16,577 bases of DNA, taken from contig CAZNRD010000054.1 of NCBI GenBank assembly GCA_964575425.1, positions 1-16,577 of the forward strand, written 5' to 3'. A program made the translations under genes and the position numbers. The stretch comes from DATEAV01 sp964575425. Its GTDB lineage: Bacteria > Chloroflexota > Anaerolineae > Anaerolineales > E44-bin32. Every line of letters begins with the position of its first letter. The stretch's first letter is position 1. The notes beneath the pieces are model-generated. The model ran no database searches. It had not been told where the DNA came from and saw only the letters and a list, made by a program, of their open reading frames with translations. This document shows, piece by piece, positions 1 to 7,611 of the stretch.

Positions 1-1622
1 AATCGCCTCTCCCTCGCCCGGATCCATCCCGCCCCCTCTCGCAGCAAGACGTCTTCCTCATCACCTACCCGGGCCAAATCCAGGCCCCGTGCCAGCCGCC
101 CCTCGACGTCCTGAGCGACTGGCTAGACCGGCGCCTGTCCGACTTAATCGGCGGCCTGCACCTCCTGCCCTTCTACCCCTCGTCGTCCGACGACGGCTTC
201 TCGGTGATCGACTACCACGCCGTCGATCCCGCCTTCGGCACATGGGACCTCGTAGGCCGCCTGGCCTCTCGCTACCGCCTCATGGTCGACGTCGTCCTCA
301 ACCACATCTCGGCCTCCAGCACCTGGTTCCGCTCCTTCCTTGCCGGCGACCCATCCTACAAGGACTTCTTCATCGCCCTGGACCCGCAGACCGACCTGAC
401 GGCCGTCGTCCGACCCCGGCCCACCCCGGTCCTCACCCCCTTCGAAACCGCCGCCGGTCCGCGCTTCATCTGGACGACCTTCAGCGCCGATCAAATCGAC
501 CTCAACTACGCCAACCCCGACGTCCTGCTCGCCATGCTCGACGTCTTGCTCCACTACGTCCGCTGCGGGGCACAGGTCCTTCGGCTCGACGCCGCTGCCT
601 TCCTGTGGAAGCAGCCCAGCACCTCGTGCGTCCACTTGCCCCAGACGCACCGCCTCATCCAGGTCGTGCGCACGGTGCTGGACACTGTCGCACCATGGGT
701 GTGGCTGCTCACCGAGACCAACGTCCCTCATGCCGAGAACATCTCCTATTTCGGCGACGGCGGCAACGAGGCCCACTGGGTGTATCAGTTCACCTTGCCC
801 CCACTCATCCTGCACACATTCCTCAGCGGCAGCGCCTCCCAACTGACGGAATGGCTCTCTGACATCAAGCCCCCCAACAATGAAACTTGCTTTTTCAACT
901 TCCTCGCCTCGCACGATGGCATCGGCCTGCGGCCCGCGGATGGTATACTCAGCCAGGAGGAAACCGATCGACTCGTGAAGGCCGTTCAGGCGCGCCGCGG
1001 GCTGGTGTCCTATCGTTCGGCCAGCGGCGGTCGGCTGGAGCCATACGAGCTCAACCTCACGTACTTCGACGCGCTGAACGATCCGCTCGAAGTGGAGCGG
1101 GACCCAGACACAGCCATCGCTCGCTTCCTCGCCTCGCATGCGATCCTGCTCTGCCTGGCCGGCGTCCCTGCCCTCTACTTCCACAGCCTGCTCGGCTCCC
1201 GCAGTGACTTCGCCGGGTACGAACAGACCGGCCAAGCACGCAGCCTGAATCGGCAGAAGCTCTCACTCGCCAGCCTGGAGGCAGCCCTGACGGATCGCCG
1301 CTCGCTCTCGGCACGCATCTTCGAAGGCCTGGCCTACCTCCTCCGCCTGCGCCGCAGTCAGGTGGCGCTGCATCCGGCCGGGCCGCAGCGGGTGCTCTCT
1401 CTCGCCCCCGATGTCTTCGCCGTCCTGCGGACAAGCCCGGCAGGCGATCAGGAAGTCCTCTGCCTCGTCCGTGTGCACGGCGAGCCCGCGACCCGGCTCC
1501 TGCACTTCGCCCACCCGGGCTGCCGGGAGGCAGCGGACCTCGTCAGCGGCGAGAAGGTGAGCCTCGACGCCATCCCCCTTGGCCCATACCAGGTGCGCTG
1601 GCTGCGCCTCGACGAGCGGTGA
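1..1622 (+). CDS. GH13_18 sugar phosphorylase (sucrose/glucosylglycerate phosphorylase-like), 5' partial
   Basis: The reading frame is open from the left edge (codons in phase with base 3), so the start lies outside; about 540 residues are visible, near the full length of the family. It is a GH13 (beta/alpha)8 enzyme. The N-terminal strand region reads PFYPSSSDDGFSVIDYHAVD, typical of subfamily GH13_18. The nucleophile Asp is in VLRLDAA (codon 588-590), the acid/base Glu in LLTETNV (714-716), and the transition-state Asp in ASHDGIG (915-917). The RPRPTPVLTPF segment is also a GH13_18 hallmark. The family reversibly phosphorolyses alpha-glucosides to glucose 1-phosphate; known members act on sucrose, sucrose 6'-phosphate, glucosylglycerol or glucosylglycerate. 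Because a glucosyl-3-phosphoglycerate synthase lies two genes downstream, glucosylglycerate is my preferred substrate, but this is inference. It stops 4 nt before the next gene, consistent with an operon. Confidence 0.88.
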   Translation, partial: SPLPRPDPSRPLSQQDVFLITYPGQIQAPCQPPLDVLSDWLDRRLSDLIGGLHLLPFYPSSSDDGFSVIDYHAVDPAFGTWDLVGRLASRYRLMVDVVLNHISASSTWFRSFLAGDPSYKDFFIALDPQTDLTAVVRPRPTPVLTPFETAAGPRFIWTTFSADQIDLNYANPDVLLAMLDVLLHYVRCGAQVLRLDAAAFLWKQPSTSCVHLPQTHRLIQVVRTVLDTVAPWVWLLTETNVPHAENISYFGDGGNEAHWVYQFTLPPLILHTFLSGSASQLTEWLSDIKPPNNETCFFNFLASHDGIGLRPADGILSQEETDRLVKAVQARRGLVSYRSASGGRLEPYELNLTYFDALNDPLEVERDPDTAIARFLASHAILLCLAGVPALYFHSLLGSRSDFAGYEQTGQARSLNRQKLSLASLEAALTDRRSLSARIFEGLAYLLRLRRSQVALHPAGPQRVLSLAPDVFAVLRTSPAGDQEVLCLVRVHGEPATRLLHFAHPGCREAADLVSGEKVSLDAIPLGPYQVRWLRLDER

Positions 1623-1626
1623 TGCC

Positions 1627-2868
1627 ATGAAAGTCGGCCTGCTCCACTACACCGGCCCTCCAACCATCGGGGGCGTCGAGCGCACCCTCGCCATCCACGC
1701 GCGCTTGCTGGCCGATGCAGGGCATCAACCTGTGCTGGTCGTCGGCCGCGGCCAGTCTTTCGACGACCGCGTGCCGGTATGGCGCGTGCCCGCCATGGAC
1801 TCGCGCGCCCCCCGCGTTCTCCGGCTGCGCGCCGCTCTCGAGCAAGGACTCATCCCTGAGGAATTCCACGCCCTGCGCCAACGCCTGGCAGACCTCCTGG
1901 CACCCCGGCTGGCTCAGCTGGAGGTCGTCATCGTCCACAACGCGCTCACCCTTCACAGGAATCTGCCCCTCACTGCTGCATTGTGGGATCTCCACCAGGC
2001 ATCTCGCCTGCCCAGGCTCATCGGCTGGCATCACGACCTCGCCTGGGACCGCCCGCAGGATCGTGCCCTGCTCTACGAAGGCTATCCATGGGACCTGCTG
2101 CGCCGGCCATGGCCCGACGCCACGCATGTCGCCGTCTCCGCCGCGCAGCAGCGGCGGCTGGCCAGTCTCTACGACATCCCGCTCGATGAAATCCGCGTCG
2201 TCCCCCCAGGGGTCGACCCGGCGGACTTCTCACGATGGACCGACCGCACCAGGGCCATCGTCGAGCGCTGCCGACTGCTCGAGGCCGATGCCGTGCTCCT
2301 CCTGCCCGCCCGCATCACGCGCCGCAAGAACATCGAGTTCGCACTTCACGTCCTGGCTGCCCTGCGCCAGCAGACCGGGCTGGATTTTCGTCTCACCGTC
2401 ACCGGCCCGCCCGGGCCTCATACCCCGGCCAACCAGGCCTACCTCCATCGCCTGCTGGACCTGTGCACCGAACTCGGGCTGGAGGAAGCCGCTCATTTCC
2501 TGTATCGGCTCGATCCGCGCCGCCCCTTCGAAGTGGATGACGCCGCGCTTTCGGACCTGTTCCGCCTGGCTGATGCCCTGTTCATGCCCAGCCTGGCCGA
2601 GGGATTCGGCATCCCGCTGTTGGAGGCGGGCCTGGCGCGGCTGCCCATCTTCTGCACCGACCTGCCGCCATTCGCCGAGAGCGCGCACGACCTTGCGACG
2701 TACTTCTCGCCGCAGGCCGATCCGTCACAGGTCGCCGATCTGATCGCCGCACAGCTTCTTCCCGATCGGGCCTACCGCATGCGCCGACGCGCGCAGCGAG
2801 ACTACTCCTGGCAGTGCATCGTCCAGACGAAGCTTCTGTCCTTGCTCAGCGAAGTGGTCCGGTCATGA
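1627..2868 (+). CDS. GT4-family glycosyltransferase
   Basis: A 413-residue GT-B fold retaining glycosyltransferase. The N-terminal half carries a GGVERT glycine loop near residue 15. The C-terminal half has the nucleotide-sugar binding signature of GT4, with PARITRRKNIEFA near residue 220 and the EX7E motif in AEGFGIPLLE (E325, E333). The start at 1627 is chosen because homologous-looking sequence begins at MKVGLLHYTG; an upstream in-frame ATG at 1579 would run into the preceding gene. It sits 4 nt after the phosphorylase gene. It is recognisably paralogous to the GT4 enzyme at 5334-6599: both carry an NAL-(T/S)-L...N-(L/I)-PL block and an HHD-containing block at equivalent places. In this operon it may add a second sugar to glucosylglycerate or its phosphate, as MggA/MggS enzymes do, but donor and acceptor cannot be read from sequence. 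Confidence 0.87.
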   Translation: MKVGLLHYTGPPTIGGVERTLAIHARLLADAGHQPVLVVGRGQSFDDRVPVWRVPAMDSRAPRVLRLRAALEQGLIPEEFHALRQRLADLLAPRLAQLEVVIVHNALTLHRNLPLTAALWDLHQASRLPRLIGWHHDLAWDRPQDRALLYEGYPWDLLRRPWPDATHVAVSAAQQRRLASLYDIPLDEIRVVPPGVDPADFSRWTDRTRAIVERCRLLEADAVLLLPARITRRKNIEFALHVLAALRQQTGLDFRLTVTGPPGPHTPANQAYLHRLLDLCTELGLEEAAHFLYRLDPRRPFEVDDAALSDLFRLADALFMPSLAEGFGIPLLEAGLARLPIFCTDLPPFAESAHDLATYFSPQADPSQVADLIAAQLLPDRAYRMRRRAQRDYSWQCIVQTKLLSLLSEVVRS

Positions 2869-2930
2869 CCGGTATTCTGCGCACCCTGGTCTCACGATCC
2901 CTGGCGAGTCCTCTCCAGGTGGTGATCTGA
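2865..2930 (+). CDS. possible 21-residue coupled small ORF between GT4 and gpgS genes
   Basis: An ATG overlaps the stop codon of the preceding GT4 gene (ATGA at 2865-2868) and opens a 21-codon frame. The frame ends in TGA at 2928-2930, only two bases before the ATG of the Usp-GpgS gene at 2933. It fills the whole intergenic gap, so it could carry ribosomes across and couple translation of the two large genes. The peptide (MTGILRTLVSRSLASPLQ...) has no recognisable domain. The same ATGA overlap style is used at the two following junctions of the operon, which gives some support. It may equally be chance, since a 66-nt open frame is common in GC-rich DNA. Confidence 0.25.
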   Translation: MTGILRTLVSRSLASPLQVVI

Positions 2931-2932
2931 CG

Positions 2933-4777
2933 ATGCCCAAGTCGCAGGGCCCCTCCCCTCGCCAGCCGCCTCGTAAGGCTCACATCTTTGCCTCGCTGCG
3001 GCGCGTCCTGGTTCCTGTCGTGCATGGCTCTCCATCGCCGGATCTGCTTCGGGTCGCACGGCTTCTTGCGCCGGATGTCCGCTTGTTGGGTCTGGTGCGC
3101 ACTGCTCCCGACGAGCCGCTCAGCGCAGCGGCGAGGGCGGCGCGCGAGGTGCGCGAGACACTGCGCCAGCTCACCGAGGGTGACCGCGTCCGACCCAAAG
3201 CGCGTGTGCGGGTCTCTCCAACACCCTGGCAGGAAGTGGTCGAGGTGGTGCAGACCGATCAGCCAGACTTGCTTCTGATCGGGTGGGGCGCGCAGATGGA
3301 AGCCCTCGGCATCACCCCGGACGAAGTGCTGTTCCGCCCGCCGTGTGACGTCGTGCTGGTTCGCGGACCGGTCCCCGAGAGCCCCGGCCGGGTGCTTGTC
3401 CCGGTGCGTGGGGGACCTCATGCAGAGTTGGCGCTGCGCATCGGCCTGAGCCTGCGGCCCCACCAGCTTACGACGCTGCACCTCACGCCTCCCGGCGCGG
3501 AGGCGCACGACAAGCCATTCCGCGGCCTGGAGCGCGTCTTGGCCCGGCTCCCAGAAGTAGCAACGATTCGCCAGGTCACCGGCGAGACGGTCGCCGCAAT
3601 CCTCGGCCAGGCCCGGCGCTGCGACCTGATCGTCCTTGGCGCCACAGCCCAGCGTCCAAGCACCGCGCCTCCCCTCGGCCCCGTCGCCAGCGAGGTGCTG
3701 CAGCAGAGCCCCGTCGGCGTGCTGGTGGTCAAGACACGGCGCTCCATGCCCGAGGCTGTGCCCAGCGAAGCCGCCGGCGCGCGGGCCATCTCGATCCTGG
3801 TCGACAAGTGGTTCGCGGAGAACACCTACCAGGCCGACGAGTTCGCTGACCTGCGTCACCTGCTCGAGCTCAAGCAGCGGCGCGCCGTCACCATCAGCCT
3901 CGCCCTGCCTGCTCTCAACGAGCAGGCCACAGTCGGCAAGGTCATCCGCACCATCAAGACGGCCCTGATGGACCAGGTTCCGCTGCTCGACGAAATCGTG
4001 CTGATGGACTCAGACTCGACCGACCGCACGCGCCAGATCGCATCCCGTCTTGGAATTCCGGTGTACATCCATCAGCAGCTGCTCCCTGAACTCGACGCCC
4101 GCTGCGGCAAGGGCGAGGCCCTGTGGAAGAGCCTGTTGGTGACCCGGGGCGACATCATCGCCTGGATCGACACCGACATCGTCAACATCCATCCCCGCTT
4201 TGTCTACGGCATCATTGGCCCGCTGCTGCTCGACCCGCGCCTTCAGTTCGTCAAGGGCTTCTATCGCCGCCCCCTGCGCGTCAGCGGGGCGCTCCAGGCC
4301 AGCGGCGGCGGGCGCGTGACCGAACTCACGGCGCGTCCCCTGCTCAACCTCTTCTACCCGGAGCTCTCCGGCATCGTGCAGCCTCTGGCGGGCGAATACG
4401 CCGGCCGCCGCAGCGCGCTCGAACACCTCCCGTTCTCCTCCGGCTACGGCGTGGAGACGGGCTTGCTCATCGACATCTTCGAGCGCCACGGCCTGTCGGC
4501 CATCGCCCAGGTGGACTTGCTCGAGCGCATCCATCACAATCAACCCCTGGAGGCGCTGAGCAAGATGTCGTTCGCCATCGTCCAGACGGTCGTGCGCAAG
4601 CTCGAGGCCCGCTACGGCAGCCCGCTCCTCGAGGAAGTCAACCGCAGCATGAAGCTCATCCGCTACCAGGCCGGCGGCTTCTTCCTCGAAGTGGAAGAGA
4701 TCGCCGAGCAGGAGCGGCCTCCCATCGCCACACTTCCGCAATACCAGGCGCGGCACAGCCTGCCCACGACCGTATGA
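2933..4777 (+). CDS. gpgS: tandem universal-stress-protein region fused to glucosyl-3-phosphoglycerate synthase (GT81)
   Basis: A 614-residue protein. Residues about 22-145 and 150-270 look like two UspA-type alpha/beta units: each opens with a VLVPV strand, has a (D)LLLIGWGA or (D)LIVLGAT strand, and ends with a CDVVLVRG or VGVLVVK strand. The second has a loose form of the G-2X-G-9X-G nucleotide loop. From about residue 320 it is a GT-A enzyme of the GpgS type: ALPALNEQATVGKVI, then DSDSTDRT (from residue 359), CGKGEALWKSL, and the metal-binding DXD in AWIDTDIVNIHP (D413, D415). GpgS transfers glucose from UDP- or GDP-glucose to 3-phosphoglycerate, giving glucosyl-3-phosphoglycerate, precursor of the solute glucosylglycerate. 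Usual GpgS is about 300-400 residues and lacks the Usp part, so the fusion is the odd feature; it might sense ATP or stress. AGGTGGTGA precedes the start, and its stop overlaps the next start (ATGA). Confidence 0.85.
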   Translation: MPKSQGPSPRQPPRKAHIFASLRRVLVPVVHGSPSPDLLRVARLLAPDVRLLGLVRTAPDEPLSAAARAAREVRETLRQLTEGDRVRPKARVRVSPTPWQEVVEVVQTDQPDLLLIGWGAQMEALGITPDEVLFRPPCDVVLVRGPVPESPGRVLVPVRGGPHAELALRIGLSLRPHQLTTLHLTPPGAEAHDKPFRGLERVLARLPEVATIRQVTGETVAAILGQARRCDLIVLGATAQRPSTAPPLGPVASEVLQQSPVGVLVVKTRRSMPEAVPSEAAGARAISILVDKWFAENTYQADEFADLRHLLELKQRRAVTISLALPALNEQATVGKVIRTIKTALMDQVPLLDEIVLMDSDSTDRTRQIASRLGIPVYIHQQLLPELDARCGKGEALWKSLLVTRGDIIAWIDTDIVNIHPRFVYGIIGPLLLDPRLQFVKGFYRRPLRVSGALQASGGGRVTELTARPLLNLFYPELSGIVQPLAGEYAGRRSALEHLPFSSGYGVETGLLIDIFERHGLSAIAQVDLLERIHHNQPLEALSKMSFAIVQTVVRKLEARYGSPLLEEVNRSMKLIRYQAGGFFLEVEEIAEQERPPIATLPQYQARHSLPTTV

Positions 4778-5337
4778 CTCGGCTTCTGCTCATCCGTCAC
4801 GGCGAGACCGACTGGAACAGAGAAGGCCGCTACCAGGGCCAGTCTGACGTCCCCCTCAACGCCGCCGGCCGCGAGCAGGCCTGGCAACTGGCCGAGGCAC
4901 TGCGCGGCACCCCCCTGCATGCCATCTACTCCAGCGACCTGCTCCGCGCCCGTGAGACGGCCGACGCCCTGGCTTGCGCCACCGGCGCTCCGCTTCGCCT
5001 CGACCCGCGCCTGCGTGAAGTCGGCCTGGGCAAGTGGGAGGGCCGGTTGTTCAGCGATATCCAGCGGCTCTATCCGGACCTCTTGCGCCAGCGGCAACAG
5101 GACCCCCTGCATTTCGCGCCGCCGGGCGGCGAGAGCGTGATCGACCTGATGGGCCGTCTGATGTCGGCGGTGCGGGATATCACCGACCTTCACCCACATG
5201 GACATGTGGCCCTGGTCTCGCACGGATTCGCGCTGGCTGTGATCAGGGTGTCGCTTAACGACCATCCCGTCGAGCGGGTGTGGGACCTTGTGCCGCGCAA
5301 CGCCGAGACGCAGTGGTTGGAGGTGGATTCGTCATGA
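4774..5337 (+). CDS. histidine phosphatase (phosphoglycerate mutase-like), probable glucosyl-3-phosphoglycerate phosphatase
   Basis: A 187-residue member of the histidine phosphatase superfamily, branch 1. The phospho-accepting histidine is in LLLIRHGETDWN (R8, H9, G10, E11). The second catalytic Arg region is SSDLLRARETA, the acidic residue lies in REVGLGKWEG, and the second catalytic His is in ALVSHGF (H150). Start ATG 4774 overlaps the stop of gpgS in an ATGA, so the two products are probably made together. In mycobacteria the dephosphorylation of glucosyl-3-phosphoglycerate is done by an enzyme of this superfamily, which fits this position exactly. On sequence alone it could be any small-molecule phosphatase of the family; the specific role is inferred from context. 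Confidence 0.85.
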   Translation: MTRLLLIRHGETDWNREGRYQGQSDVPLNAAGREQAWQLAEALRGTPLHAIYSSDLLRARETADALACATGAPLRLDPRLREVGLGKWEGRLFSDIQRLYPDLLRQRQQDPLHFAPPGGESVIDLMGRLMSAVRDITDLHPHGHVALVSHGFALAVIRVSLNDHPVERVWDLVPRNAETQWLEVDSS

Positions 5338-6599
5338 GCATATCTGGCTGCCCCATCGGCTTCGTGTCGACACGCTTTGCCGGCACCGACGGAGTCTCCC
5401 TGGAGACCGCGAAGTGGGCTTCGGTTCTCGAGGCGATGGGCCACACTTGCTTCTACCTCGCCGGCGAGTGCGACCGCCCACCAGAACGAAGCCACATCGT
5501 CCCCGAAGCCCACTTCCAGGATCCCTCGGTGCTGTGGCTGACGGAGGTCCTCTTCTCTGGCGAGCGCCGACCGGAGGCGGTCTCATCCGAAGTGCAGGAC
5601 CTGAAGGAACACCTCAAGGACGAGGTCCGCAGGTTCTTGCGCCGGTTCGACATCCGGTTGTTGATCGTGGAGAATGCCCTCTCCCTGCCGATGAACATCC
5701 CCCTCGGCCTGGCGCTGACCGAGGTCATTGCCGAGACCTACCTCCCCACCGTCGCTCATCATCACGATTTCTACTGGGAACGGAAGCGATTCTCGATCTC
5801 GGCCGCCGCCGACTACCTGCGCACGGCTTTCCCACCCGTTTTGGCATCCATCCAGCACGTTGTCATCAACTCCTTTGCCGCCCGGCAGCTCGCCCTGCGC
5901 ACCGGCGCCAGCTCCATCCTCATTCCCAACGTCATGGATTTCGAGAACCCGCCCGCGCCTTCCCCTGAGCACGTCGAGGCGCTGCGAAATGAAGTCGGCC
6001 TCAAACCCAAAGAGGTTCTCCTGCTCCAGCCGACGCGCGTCGTCCCGCGCAAGCGCATCGAGCTGGCCATCGAGTTCGCCCGGCGATTGGAACTTCCCAG
6101 CACCCTGGTCATCACCCATGCCTCCGGCGATGAGGGCTCCGGCTACCAGGCCTTCCTGCGCGACTACGCCCGCCTCATGGGCGTGCATGTCGTCTTTGCC
6201 TCCGACCTGTTCGGCCACGCTCGCGGCCAGACTCCCGACGGCCGACCCGTGTTCTCGCTGCAAGACGCCTATCACGCCTGTAGCCTGGTCACCTATCCTT
6301 CGCTGGTCGAGGGCTTTGGAAACGCGTTCCTGGAGGCGATCTACTACCGCCGGCCGATCCTGATGAGCACGTACGAGATCTTTCGCACCGATATCCAGCC
6401 CAAGGGCTTTCGCGTCATCGGCTTCGATGACTTCATCAGCCAGGACACGATCGAGCACGCGCGTCAGGTGCTGCGCCGCCCACAGCTGGCGGCCAACATG
6501 ACCGAGCACAACTTCGCCATCGGCCGGCGACACTATTCCTTTCACAATCTGGAACGAGCCCTGGAAGGCCTGATCGAAAGCTGCGCCTCGGGGTCATGA
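5334..6599 (+). CDS. GT4-family glycosyltransferase, possibly mannosylglucosylglycerate synthase-like
   Basis: A 421-residue GT-B enzyme. It starts with PIGFVSTRFAGTDGVSLET, a glycine-rich N-terminal loop, followed by KWASVLEAMGH. A central HHHDFYWER block precedes the C-terminal Rossmann domain, which has QPTRVVPRKRIELA and the EX7E motif in VEGFGNAFLE (E326, E334). ATG 5334 was chosen because it overlaps the phosphatase stop (ATGA) and has GGAGG about ten bases upstream; an in-frame ATG at 5280 would lie inside the phosphatase. Paralogous to the GT4 gene at 1627. With GpgS and a phosphatase next door, the simplest idea is that it puts a further sugar (mannose in the Petrotoga pathway) on glucosylglycerate. 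This specificity is a hypothesis; the fold call is firm. It is the last gene of the run, with an 86-nt gap after it. Confidence 0.85.
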   Translation: MSISGCPIGFVSTRFAGTDGVSLETAKWASVLEAMGHTCFYLAGECDRPPERSHIVPEAHFQDPSVLWLTEVLFSGERRPEAVSSEVQDLKEHLKDEVRRFLRRFDIRLLIVENALSLPMNIPLGLALTEVIAETYLPTVAHHHDFYWERKRFSISAAADYLRTAFPPVLASIQHVVINSFAARQLALRTGASSILIPNVMDFENPPAPSPEHVEALRNEVGLKPKEVLLLQPTRVVPRKRIELAIEFARRLELPSTLVITHASGDEGSGYQAFLRDYARLMGVHVVFASDLFGHARGQTPDGRPVFSLQDAYHACSLVTYPSLVEGFGNAFLEAIYYRRPILMSTYEIFRTDIQPKGFRVIGFDDFISQDTIEHARQVLRRPQLAANMTEHNFAIGRRHYSFHNLERALEGLIESCASGS

Positions 6600-6685
6600 C
6601 GCCGGGGCATGCCTGCCGTCCATCACCTTGCCCAAAACCGGGTACACTTGGCCCCAGCCAAGCCGCTTGAGGAGCCGCACCGCCC

Positions 6686-7588
6686 ATGAGCAAGCTGACC
6701 ACCCTCCAACAGGCCATCGCCGAGCATGTTCACGACGGCGACTGCGTCTACGCCGCCGGCTTCACGCACCTCATCCCCTTCGCCGCCGGGCATGAGATCA
6801 TCCGGCAGAATAAGCGGGACCTCGTCCTGGCGCGGGCCACGCCGGACCTGATCTACGACATGATCGTCGCCGCTGGCTGCGCCCGCAAGGTGGTCTTCTC
6901 CTACTCGGGCAACCCCGGCGTCGGCTCGCTGCGCGTCGTGCGGGCCGAGATCGAGGCCGGTCGCCTGGAGTGGGAGGAGTATTCCCACTTCGCCATGATC
7001 ACGCGCCTGACTGCCGGCGCTGCGGGCCTTCCCTTTCTGCCGATGAACCCGACCGCCGCCGGGGACCTCGAACGGGTCAACCCTCAGTTCCGCCGCGTCG
7101 TCGACCCCTACTCAGGACGGGAAGTCATCACCGTGCCGGCTCTCCACCCCGACGTGGCCATCGTTCACGTCCAGCGCGCCGACGCCGATGGCAACTGCCA
7201 CCTGTGGGGCATCCTCGGCGAACAGAAGGAAGCCGCCTTCGCTGCCCGGCGGGTGATCCTGACCGCTGAGGAGATCGTCGACGCCGAAGTCATCCGCTCC
7301 GATCCCAACCGCACCATGATCCCGGGATTGGTCGTCAGCGCCGTGTGCCACGTCCCCTACTGCGCCCACCCCTCCTACACCCAGGGCTACTACGACCGGG
7401 ACAACGCCTTCTATCTCGAATGGGACAGGATCAGCGCCGATCGAGATCGGGTGCAGGCCTGGCTCGAGGAGTGGGTGTATGGCGTCAGGGACCGGGCGGA
7501 GTACTGGGAGAAACTCGGGCCCGAGGTTCACCAGCGGCTGCGCGTTCCACCGCTCTGGAGCCAGCCCGTCAACTACGGACACTATTGA
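6686..7588 (+). CDS. CoA-transferase subunit A (glutaconate CoA-transferase/IpdA-like)
   Basis: A 300-residue alpha subunit of a family I CoA-transferase. Characteristic segments are the DGDCVYAAGFTHLIPFAAGHE loop near the N-terminus, RATPDLIYDMIVAAGCARKVVFSYSGNPGVG around residues 52-80, LPMNPTAAGDL near 120, and HVQRADADGNCHLWGI near 160. These enzymes move CoA between carboxylic acids (glutaconate CoA-transferase) or, in the IpdAB branch, open a steroid ring as a hydrolase. The substrate cannot be decided here. GAGGAG lies about ten bases before the ATG. The beta subunit gene follows after 23 nt with its own Shine-Dalgarno, so the two form an obligate pair. The preceding 86-nt gap separates it from the solute operon. 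Confidence 0.88.
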   Translation: MSKLTTLQQAIAEHVHDGDCVYAAGFTHLIPFAAGHEIIRQNKRDLVLARATPDLIYDMIVAAGCARKVVFSYSGNPGVGSLRVVRAEIEAGRLEWEEYSHFAMITRLTAGAAGLPFLPMNPTAAGDLERVNPQFRRVVDPYSGREVITVPALHPDVAIVHVQRADADGNCHLWGILGEQKEAAFAARRVILTAEEIVDAEVIRSDPNRTMIPGLVVSAVCHVPYCAHPSYTQGYYDRDNAFYLEWDRISADRDRVQAWLEEWVYGVRDRAEYWEKLGPEVHQRLRVPPLWSQPVNYGHY

Positions 7589-7611
7589 ATTCCCTGCGGA
7601 GGCGACAGCCG

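Noticed and set aside
144..1235. Long minus-strand open frame of 363 codons opposite the GH13 gene
   Set aside because: It is antisense to an intact GH13_18 gene with all catalytic motifs, and its protein is low-complexity Gly/Glu/Val with no domain; a GC-rich shadow.
6643..6648. TACACT as -10 of a promoter before the CoA-transferase genes
   Set aside because: No acceptable -35 at 16-18 nt upstream; only the GTACACTTG string is shared with the region at 9561.
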